Below are positions 54,871-64,000 of a stretch of 64,000 nt of DNA, one piece after another. The stretch comes from Doris montereyensis (lineage: Eukaryota > Mollusca > Gastropoda > Nudibranchia > Dorididae). Under the pieces are notes generated by a model. It was given only the letters and a program-made list of their open reading frames with translations, was not told where the DNA came from and searched no databases. Position 1 is the stretch's first letter. Every line of letters begins with the position of its first letter. The position numbers and the translations under genes were made by a program. The stretch spans positions 100,001 through 164,000 of the forward strand of contig JAXRKP010000797.1 in NCBI GenBank assembly GCA_037039925.1, written 5' to 3'.

Positions 54871-55119
54871 CATAAGAGTTGCGGCATATTAGGATGGATA
54901 GGGTGGTTCAATTCTATTAAGGTCAGCATTGAGTCTTATACTTATATTAATATTATGCCCAATTTTAAGTTGGAGAATTGTACTCTGATCTGGTCGGCAC
55001 AAGAACGTTTGATCTTGTCATTTTTTCTTGGTCTGGTCATTTCAGTTTCAGAGTGCATGACATTGACACGGCCGCTTGACCCTGTTGCCCATTTTTCTTT
55101 ATGTTTTCTTTGTTGTTAT
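54871..55119. other. Possible 5' extension of the CR1/jockey fossil
   Basis: It could be the endonuclease-RT spacer of the element to its left. No motif confirms this. Confidence 0.35.
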
Positions 55120-55417
55120 TGATTTACCCATATCCATAACTAAGGTGATCTCAGGGTTTTTGGTAGGATTTTTAATTTTGCCCAGACTGCCCTGTAAACG
55201 GCCAAGGGATCTGTAATGTGCACTGTGTTGTCATCTGTACACAGGACCTCCTTTTTTATCGTCCGTCTCCGAGGGGACTAGGTGTCAATCCACCTACTTG
55301 AATCATGGGGGTAGTTTTGCTCGAAAAAAACTTGAAATTTGTTCAACTGTTAGCAGGGCTCGAATCCACTACCTTTTGGTTGAGAGGCCGGTAGCCTGCC
55401 TCTGGACTACAGTCTCC
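55120..55417 (-). mobile_element. SINE family A, copy 8
   Basis: GATTTACCCATATCC, AAGGTGATCTCAGGG, CGGCCAAGGGATCTG, GTGTCAATCCACCTAC, GGGCTCGAATCCACTACC and CCTCTGGACTACAGTC. Confidence 0.9.
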
Positions 55418-55544
55418 ACTTTTCTTTATAAGTTTTTGTTTTGCAAGTTTTGTTGGACTGGTGTGAGGATCCTTTTTTCCTCACCATTTTTTGTGTGCAA
55501 CTACATTTTCAGTCCCACCATGGATGGATGTTGTGGCCTGGGAC

Positions 55545-55700
55545 TTATGTTTGTTTCATTGAAATCTACCCAATCCACTATATGCTGTGATCTCAGGGTG
55601 AATAAGAGGACACAATAAGATGAAAGATTGAAAGTAAAAGAGTAATTGGAAAGAAATAGGGACCTACCAGCAGATTGCTGACCGCCCAATTGTGGCCTGG
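55545..55700 (-). repeat. Interspersed repeat B, reverse copy
   Basis: GTTTCATTGAAATCTACCC, TGATCTCAGGGTGAATAAG, AAGAAATAGGGACCTACCAG and CAGATTGCTGACCGCC. Confidence 0.87.
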
Positions 55701-56790
55701 ACGCATTGAAGGGTGACACAGTGATGACATAATTGATACTTAATTACAGGGATGTCAGAGAAAATGTCACAAGTACATATACTTTGCACATACTGAGACT
55801 GAGATGACAGCTTATGGTAGATGAATGATGAATGTCAGTTTCAATAATGTCAGACATTTTGAATTTGAGACAATTTGAGAACTGAAAGTCTCACCTGATA
55901 AACTTCATAAAAACGACACAACAAGCATTTGAGTTTGAGGCAAGTCGTCTTGGAATGCTTTATAGAAATGTAAACGACAGTCTGGTAAATAGTATACACA
56001 TAATCTTTTATACTCTTATTTACTTATTTATTATTTACATTACGCTAATGAGCATTAAAAACATGTGAAATTTGTTACTGATGGGGGTTTATCCAGTCCA
56101 TGATTTCACGTTTTCATTATTCAGAACACCTGAGACGATGCTTTACTATTTACAATAGCAACTGGAGGATTTTATTCACTATATTATTTCTCATTTGAAA
56201 ACATCAATAATAGTAAATGCAAATGAAACAGAGGAAATTAGTTTTTCAAAATCTTGCTTGACAGTTCTTACATTTCTACAAGATATAAATGATTCTAAGA
56301 CGAACATAAAAAAAAGATGCAAGTTTTGGTTGGTTAATGGTAATGACAAAATTCAAAATAAATCATAATAATATATGCCTTCAATAAGTTTGTTGCTGCA
56401 AACAAAAACCTGTATTTTTGACTATTAATTATTATTTTTTTAAAAGGTGCTCACATTCCACAAACATCATTTATGAATCTACCTAGAGAAGTTACAATAC
56501 GGTTTGCATGTGAATGCACTTCAATTGCACAAATAATTTGTAACTGTATACATTTATTGTAAAAAAGGACAACAAATCAAGTAAAGAAAAAAAAACAGAT
56601 GAACGTAGCAAGTATGGAATGTGTTGTATTGCTACTGTTCTGACAAAAACATGCACAGTATGCCAAATTTTGATTTTCACTTCCTAATTTTCTAAATAAG
56701 CTAAATATCAACATTGACAAAAATATACATACATCTGTAATTGTTTTTTTTATGACATACAATTCTTGAAAACTCCTGTAAAATTTAGTC
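55701..56790. other. Unassigned AT-rich DNA
   Basis: No genes or repeat families recognised. It may be distal 3' flank of the minus-strand gene. Confidence 0.5.
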
Positions 56791-57089
56791 TGATTTGATA
56801 TACCCATATCCATCACTAAGGTGATCTCAGGAGTTTTGGTAGGATTTTAATTTTGCCCAGACTGCCCTGTAAACAATCAAGGGATCTTTAACGTGCTCAA
56901 AGTGTTGTGATCTGCACAAGGGACCTCCTTTTTATCGTCCGTCTCCGTTGGGACTAGGTGTCGATCCACCTACCTGGACCAGGTGCTAAAAAACCCTCCA
57001 GAAAATCTTTCAACTATTGGCGAGGCTCGAACCCATTACCTTTTGGTTGAAAAGCCGACACTGTGCCTCTGGACTACAGAGTCCCCCAA
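56791..57089 (-). mobile_element. SINE family A, copy 9
   Basis: TGATTTGATATACCCATATC, CTAAGGTGATCTCAGG, GTGTCGATCCACCTACCTGG, GAGGCTCGAACCCATTACC and GCCTCTGGACTACAGAGTCC. One of the best-preserved copies. Confidence 0.92.
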
Positions 57090-58269
57090 TTTAGTTTGAG
57101 TTGCATGATGATTACAATTACCGTACATGGTTTTATCAAAACAATAGCAATATGAAATATTTCAAGGCACACAATCAGTTTTGCCGTTTCCTTTCTTTAT
57201 TCATGTAGGGGCCTATCAAAACATTAACCTAATCATGACTGATTGATATGAGGCAAGGCACAGAAACTCTACAGCTGGGGTTAGGAACTATTTTCATAAA
57301 TTAACTAACATATTTAAAATCATAATTGCAAATGGCACTTTTCATTTCTTCACACAGAACACAAATAAATCTAAGCAGGGTTTTACCAAAAATCACCCTG
57401 CCTTTCATATTTGAAGACCACATAAAATGAAGAAAAAGTCTGATAGGAATAAACTTTCGGAAAGATTTAACACATCGAGATCTAGGTTCATTTACAACAT
57501 TACATATTATTCACAAATAAACGCTCATTGTAAGTGTACACTTCTAAATTCAAAACTTGTGAACAGGAAAATAACACTAACAGTTCTCTTATTCAGAAGT
57601 ATAAAACATTGAAGGCGATATAAATCCAGTTTCATGCCAATTGAAAAACAAAATGACAGCATGATTGAAAAGATTCAAAACTTTGGTTTTGATCATCACA
57701 AAAAAAGAAGAAGAAAGATTCAAGATGATTTAAGAATGTATCCACCTCAGAAGGAAAAAAATAAAAATTTGCAGAGGCTGCAGGCGTGTGGAAAATTGAA
57801 TTTGTGCCGTAATTGACTTTGGACATGCCTGGCTTAGGCACTTGAGTATGTGGTCACAGGCTGGGACTTTTTCAAAAGTGAAACTGATAGTACTAATAGT
57901 AGTGGTAATCCAGCCATCTTACAATTTAAATTTGTTCATAGTAGTAGTAGTAGAAGAAGAAGTAAAATAAACATGCTGGGAACTGAATGGAAACTGAATG
58001 ATCAAAGTTCATGCACTTTTAGGTTGACTAAAATTTTGTTTGTACTTCACTTACAAACTTGCTGGTCATAGCTAAAACATAATTATATACAGGGTCACAA
58101 GTGACATGTTCACTCTCAGCCCTTTTGACAACACTGAAATGAGAAAAGCAGTGCCATATGAGATAGATAGACTAAGTATTGAAAAATTCAATATTAAGTA
58201 TAGAATTAGGATCCAGGGCATCATAAACATTTTTTTGCTTTACCGCATGACGTTTGAAAATTACTATTT

Positions 58270-58450
58270 TCAGACTTGAAGGTGAAAAACGATAATAAGT
58301 GACAACTACACCAATAACGATAGAACAAACATGTGACGTTTCGGGTATAACCCTTCGTCAGACAACAAATGAGAAATATCTAGAATCTAGATCTAAGCAC
58401 TACCTAAGGCATGACAAAGAAGATATTTCTAGGTCTAGAAAGGTAAATGA
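58270..58450 (-). repeat. Interspersed repeat E, best hairpin copy
   Basis: The minus strand reads TTGTTGTCTGACGAAGGG, TTATACCCGAAACGTCACAT, GTTTGTTCTATCGTTATTGG and GTTGTCACTTATTATCG. CTGACGA, a GGG/CCC stem and GAAAC are all intact. Confidence 0.75.
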
Positions 58451-60111
58451 CGTAAAAACAAAGAGATGTGGCAATGAAACTGTCTAAATAGCTGTGAATA
58501 ATACAAAGGAACCACTATGACTTACTTTTTCCATTAAAACCCTCCTCATAACTAGGTTTAACTTTGCTACTGCAATAGACATGAATAATATTTTAGTTTA
58601 AGCTTGGTAGTGGATTGTGCTGTAACTATGATTATAAAAGACAGAGACCAGGTTTTGAATGCTAGTTTTGAATGCTACTATAGGAATATTTGTTTTCCAG
58701 ATACGTATGTTTTTAAAAATTATATTTAATATATGATCAAGCAATAACGTTATATTAACATGCATGGAATTTCAATCATTACATAATTGAATTTTATTGA
58801 ATAAAAAACCCAGAAAGAAAGTTCTTCAGTATCCAACAAATATTATTCACTATTATGATTATTGATATGTTTAAAAATAGATAACTTTCACAACAATATT
58901 GAAAAGAATAAAAAGAATCAATGCATTGATTTTCAAGGAATACCTTTTCATTTAGAAATTATACTATATATAGTAACTAATAAAATACCCTTACACCGTC
59001 TCTTGAAAATCAGAAGAAGGGGGTGTCATTGGCTCACATAGACATTAAGGCGTCAATTCAATAGTGTGCCGAAGTCACAATTACATCATTTAGAGAAAAA
59101 TGCCAATAACAATGGACTCAGGCACATGGCTTTGGAAATTTCCAGTTTCAAACGACTGTAAACGTGATGTCTTTTCATCATATCACTTTCATACTTTTCA
59201 GGACGCATGGTTTCTCTTTAATCCTGAGGTTTATCTCTCTGTTCAGTGTTCTGTCTAGTTTTTCACGAAAGAGGACATATATACACTATTGAAATGATCC
59301 CTTCAATTGTTCACTCTCCAGTATGACAGTACAAAGCTAACAATTTTCACAGGGTTGACAAGCCCATTTTTTCTTCCAGTTATGATGCCACACTACAGGC
59401 CAAAGGTACCCAGTCTCCTCCACCCCCCCCCCCGGCCATTCCTTATCATTACCATCAAGCGTTCTGGTATCAGTAAAAGTGAAAGCTACATGTAAATGTT
59501 TCCAACATACCAAATCAAAAGCAAAGACAAATCTACTGTATGAGAGGCATCAACTGTCACTCAATGGTGGCCACTACTCTCTCACCCTTCCCTACCCTTG
59601 CTATACTATGATAACGATCAGTTCATGACATTTTTAACCTTCTGCCCATAAGCATCATCTCGACACTTATTGCTTCTCTGAAAATCATTGGTATGTATGC
59701 TTACAGCCAGCCCCATCTCCCCATTTATGATGATAATCTCTTGAGTGACTTACGAATGATCACCATAATGAACAAAAAAAAAAGTGTAGAAGAATGAAAG
59801 GAATGGAAAGAGGTTGAGCCTACTAGCAGTGCCTGACAACAAACTAGCCTCTCTCAACTTCAAGGTCTAGGTTGTAATGGCTTGAATAAAAATGAATTAT
59901 ACTATGCCCCCCCCCCCCCCCCCAAAAAAAAAGTACAGATAAAAAAATTTTTTTTTAAAAACCAAGTGGTATCTTCAAAATGAACGGAATCTAAAAAGAT
60001 TGAAGTTCAACAACAGAAAACATCACAACTTGTAGTGGATTGTGCTAGATACAATTTGCATGACCACTAAAAAAAATTTAACATAGCCTTTAGTCAATGA
60101 GATTCAGATGA

Positions 60112-60236
60112 GCACAACAAATGTAATATGATACCACAAAAATAATGCTGAAAGAAAATATCATATCAATGTCGCACAACAAATGTAATATGATACCACA
60201 AAAATAATGCTGAAAGAAAATATCATATCAATGTCA
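60112..60236. repeat. 62-bp tandem duplication
   Basis: A unit beginning GCACAACAAATGTAATATGA and ending ATATCATATCAATGTC occurs twice in direct succession without a difference. Confidence 0.95.
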
Positions 60237-62997
60237 GTCTCAATAATTACATGCAATTTTATCAACTCTAGGCTCTTCATCATGGCGTAAGAACAAACAT
60301 TCAGTAAATCCAATTTTAAAGAAAAATACATACATATATATGAAAATTATAATAAACATGAAAACACGAATCATCTGGCATTTGTATTGAATTTCTATAT
60401 ATACTGGCACTCTATGCGCTGGTACCTCAACAGCTGAACATCATTAATTTTCATGTTTACTTGATTTGGAGAGTTAAGATCTCTACAAAATAACAATAAC
60501 ACATCATTTCAGGCTTCAATTAAATGTGTTGAGTCCCAATACTTTTTGCAGCAACAACTGTCAAAAATCAGCAAGAAGAAGGAATGTATGAAACAAATAT
60601 TGATGCAAGAGGAATGTAATGACATGCAGGTGCAGGTAGTCCAGACTGCCAAGGCGCGTTGATCAAGATGTGAACCGGCTGACTTTGCCAATTTCCTCAC
60701 CGCATTATCAGTAATTTTACTGTTCAGTAAATGATATCAAACTGTATGTCACATCAAATTAACCAAAACTTTAATATCTACAAGACAATACTCGCTACTT
60801 TTGTTTTTACTGTCAAAAGGAAACAAAATTTTAAAATGTTTTCCACTACCTATAACATGTAATCTGTAAAGTAAAAATAAAGTCCTTGTTGAGGCCTTGA
60901 AGCTCATAGCTGATTCCCATTTTCATACAGCAAAGCGGAACAAGCCATAAATTATAATCCCTTGGACACAATGCAATTTTGACTTTATGGTTTTTTTACC
61001 TGTATGCTAATTGCTCTCATAGGTACATACATATTGGTGAAAGATCAGCTTTCATTTGGCCTCAAAATGCATCCATAACGTCGAACTGGTCGACATATAA
61101 ATTGATCATCTCAATAGAAATACCTAGAAGCCTACATTTCTAAATAAACAAGAATATTAACCCATAACTTCATAATCAACAGTCTGCTACTGGATCAGCG
61201 ATACCAGAGATACAGATAAGCTGAAATTATATAGCGTGTATCATGCATACATGTAGGCTAAATGACGTTACATTATTTATGTCCATACAGACTATATCAT
61301 TCAAATTCCTTCTCAACTCCCTGAGGAGTATACAGTACAGCTGTCTGCTAGGGGCTTCATATTATATCCACTCTCTGCCAAGATTCTTCTCTGCCTCAAA
61401 CAAGAATCTGAGGAAAGCAGATCAAAGCACTTTCCTAAACAACTAAACGTACAATGTAGTAAAAAAAGCCCTGGGCCAGCCAGGTTTTGAACAAGCGTAG
61501 TTGTAATTACAAACTTACGACATGACTGATTATGCTGCAAAACCTTGCATGCTTTAAATTTAATGGGGGAAAAAGCAAAAAAAGAAGAAGCTTTTGACTA
61601 CCTACAACATGTGGTTTGTATAATAAAAGTATAGCTCTGGTTCCAGCTTTGATGATCATACGCCCATAACCTACCTCCATTTCTGTATATAAAACATAAC
61701 AACAAATTGTATGGAATGTTTGATAAATCATAAAATAATTAAAAAGATGTGTCTATATCATTGTCTTACAAGGAATGTTCCAGATGAATATAGCCATACA
61801 TTTAAGGCACAATTTCAATCCATGCGCTCATTTCATTTTACTGTTTCTATATGCATGCAATTTCCTAGAGTTGAACACTGAAATTGATATAATGGGGAAC
61901 AACCGTACAAAATTCAAAAGAATTCAAAAGACAATTAAAAAAAAAAAAAAAATACGCGTACTCTCACATTCATTTTCTCTAACGTCAGCTTGGTCCCCTA
62001 CAACATTGGCAGAACGTTTGGGTTTTTTTGTTGTGTTTTCTGCATCAGTTTTCTTTCTCTCTTGGCGAAACGAAGTTGAGCACCATCAGACTGACTGGGA
62101 CATAGTAGAGGCAAACAAAAACAAACTTCATCCAATTATGCACCTTTTTAATCCACATACATGAAATAATGTACAAAGTTTCACAGCCACTGCTTTACAC
62201 AAATGTGAGATGTCCCACAAACAACAAGTCCACAGTGTCAAACACCATAAAATGAATGATTAATGATTACATTGTTACAACCAAAAGTGAAATGAATGAT
62301 TACATTGTTACAACCAAAAGTGATTCGCTTAAATATATAAATTAATATTATATGCTCTTTGATGGCCACTTGAACACACAAAAAAACACACCAACAATAT
62401 ACACTCATACATGAGCGTAAAAACGCAACTCAATCGAAAAGATCAATAATTTAAACACAGTAAAAATAAAAGTAAAGCCCCCCCCCCCCCCAATAATCAA
62501 TCTCTCTCCCAAAAAAAAAAGATCAATAACACATAAAGACCAACACAAAACCAATTGAGCTTGTTTAAGACAAATCACTTTAAAACCAGAACCCTTACTG
62601 TCTAAATTTTAGTGACCTTCACAAACACTCAAATTTTAAAAAATAAATTCTAAGCTGTCTCTTTACTTCCCATCTACATACCCAAACACATGATCTTCTA
62701 CAATTCCCCCCCCCCCAAACCATGTCTTTCCCATCCATAACTATGCACCCATAAAGATATAAATTACATAATTTCAAAAATAATCAAGCAAATATATGAT
62801 TTCAACAAGTAAAGTATAACAGCACACTACTATCAGTGCAATTTTAATGTTACAATTTACAAATCAAATCTTTCAGCCTTGATCACACAAACAGTTGATT
62901 TGCCTGATATAATATATACTTTCTCTAATATCTTACACAAATGCCTACAAATATGTGACATCAATGAGACTTCCAACCATTTCTGATGAACTTCTTT

Positions 62998-63165
62998 ATT
63001 GTTTGTTTGTTTCATTGAAATTTACCCCATCCACCCCATAAGCATAATTTCAGGGTGGATTAAGAGAAGATGGAAAGACGAAAGATGTATGAAAGCACAA
63101 AAAAAAAAAAGCACAAAAAAGGACCTACCAGCAGTATCCACCTACTACCTTCCTGCTACCCTAGT
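62998..63165 (-). repeat. Interspersed repeat B, reverse copy
   Basis: TTGTTTGTTTCATTGAAATT, TACCCCATCCACC, TTTCAGGGTGGATTAAGAG and AAAGGACCTACCAGCAG, with an A-rich insertion at 63098-63118. Confidence 0.85.
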
Positions 63166-63357
63166 ACCATGGTACAAATTTTTGATATATTAAACAGCAC
63201 AATGCTTGTGACGTGGTAATTGGATTCATACTATCAGACCTTACCAAAAGACAAAAAAAAGAGCCCCCCCCCCCCCCCCCCCCCAAAACTCAATATTGAC
63301 TCAATCACACAAAAGATAATTAATCAATCACGAATCCCCTCCAATACTGCAACACTC

Positions 63358-63708
63358 TCAGAAAACATTATTGCCGATGTTCAAGGGCAGAAGGTAATTC
63401 TTGCGCAAGTCGTGCGGGGAGAGTCTATTATAGCACACGTTGTCCCTGAGCTGATGGTGGAAATGGTCCTTGTGGAAATGAGCCGTTGTGGTGAGCACCT
63501 CTCCTTCTCCTTCTTTGTGAGCAGCGACGAAGTTGGTGGAGAAGTCGGAATGCATGATGTTGAGAGTGTCTATCACCCACTGAATTTTCACGTCGGAGAC
63601 GAGTCGGGCATCGTCGTGGGCTTTGACTTCCTTTATTCGCCTGCGCGTCCGTCGCATGATCTTGTCAAACAACTCGCCGTTCTGCTTCTTTGGAGTCATC
63701 AGGGTTAC
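63358..63708 (-). CDS. Terminal coding exon of an unidentified gene
   Basis: On the minus strand the acceptor TTATTCCAG is followed by 116 uninterrupted codons to TGA at 63360-63358. It begins VTLMTPKKQNGELFDKIMRR and continues TRRRIKEVKAHDDARLVSDV. A further part reads KIQWVIDTLNIMHSDFSTNF. It ends NYLLPLNIGNNVF. The mid-exon stretch TAHFHKDHFHH is histidine-rich. GC is well above the surroundings, as expected of coding DNA. No signal peptide or membrane segment is seen. I do not recognise the family. The upstream exons lie beyond 64000. Confidence 0.75.
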   Translation of the reverse strand, partial: VTLMTPKKQNGELFDKIMRRTRRRIKEVKAHDDARLVSDVKIQWVIDTLNIMHSDFSTNFVAAHKEGEGEVLTTTAHFHKDHFHHQLRDNVCYNRLSPHDLRKNYLLPLNIGNNVF

Positions 63709-64000
63709 CTGGAATAAGTTGAGTGGAGGGAAGCAGTATTAAATACAGGCCACTGGCAATCTCCTACAAAGTAGACGCCTGATGTAGGAAAGATGTTTGG
63801 CTCACTATTAAGGGTAGCTCCCACTAAAAACAATGCCATCAAACTAGTTAGTAGGTAAACTTTGTTCATTTCATTCTCACACCAACAATGTGTAGTTAAT
63901 GTAAAAGAGCTTGGAAATGACAACGATGTCTTCAAACTTGTTCAATCTATACTTTGTCGTAGGAGATGGAGAAAAGTCTAAAAACACATAAAATATTGAG
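63709..64000 (-). other. Intron upstream of the minus-strand terminal exon
   Basis: No coding similarity or repeat recognised up to the window edge. Confidence 0.5.

Larger units (their letters stand above)
57090..63357 (-). other. Probable 3' UTR / 3' flank of the minus-strand gene
   Basis: The + strand is A- and C-rich, the mirror image of the T- and G-rich strand over KLHL12 and BRAF, suggesting minus-strand transcription. Contents: repeat E (58270-58450), C runs (59426, 59908, 62477, 62707, 63264), a 62-bp duplication (60112-60236), a 35-bp duplication near 62240-62325 and repeat B (62998-63165). Confidence 0.4.

Noticed and set aside
63220..63717. 165-codon + strand open frame opposite the terminal exon
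   Set aside because: It begins in a poly-C run and is the shadow of the minus-strand exon, which has the acceptor, stop and coding-like composition.

Overview
This is 64 kb of animal nuclear DNA, not bacterial: split genes with GT-AG introns, tRNA-derived SINEs, several non-LTR retrotransposon fossils, DNA-transposon remnants, and long (CT)n, (TA)n, (CTT)n and (ATT)n arrays. The AT-rich base composition, the recurring TCTAGATCTAG-like words and the repeat mix suggest a lophotrochozoan, most plausibly a gastropod mollusc. That assignment is inference.

Layout. (1) Positions 180-5916, + strand: the last six coding exons of a KLHL12 orthologue (end of the BACK region and all six kelch repeats). 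The BTB-coding 5' part lies off the left edge. (2) Positions 5917-17042: about 11 kb of repeat-filled intergenic DNA, including a 1.16-kb compound (CT)n/(TA)n array at 14277-15433. (3) Positions 17076 to about 40329, + strand: a B-Raf type RAF kinase gene (BRAF) in at least 15 exons. It carries a BRS domain, RAS-binding domain, atypical C1 zinc finger, 14-3-3 motif and full kinase domain. A degraded, low-confidence candidate for the last exon sits at about 40133-40329, inside ATCC-rich DNA. Single-base indels disrupt many BRAF exons while the conserved peptide resumes in another frame each time, so base-level assembly errors are the likeliest explanation. (4) Positions 40330 to about 46660: a probable long BRAF 3' UTR. 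(5) Positions 46.7-55.7 kb: a transposon graveyard between convergent genes. It holds a complete-ended PIF/Harbinger element with perfect 22-bp inverted repeats and TAA target duplications, an IS630/Tc1-mariner transposase fossil, and a CR1/jockey-type reverse transcriptase fossil. (6) Positions 63358-63708, - strand: the last coding exon of a gene I could not identify. The A- and C-rich + strand to its left looks like its long 3' UTR.

Function. KLHL12 is a substrate adaptor for CUL3 ubiquitin ligase (Dishevelled and SEC31 substrates in vertebrates). BRAF is the RAS-to-MEK kinase. Nothing in the window shows that they are co-regulated. No CRISPR array, operon, intact tRNA or rRNA is present. 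I found no convincing new gene system. The most unusual items are the Harbinger element whose right subterminal region is tandemly amplified, the indel-ridden BRAF exons with its half-hidden last exon, and a dispersed family with a hammerhead-like CTGACGA/GAAAC hairpin.
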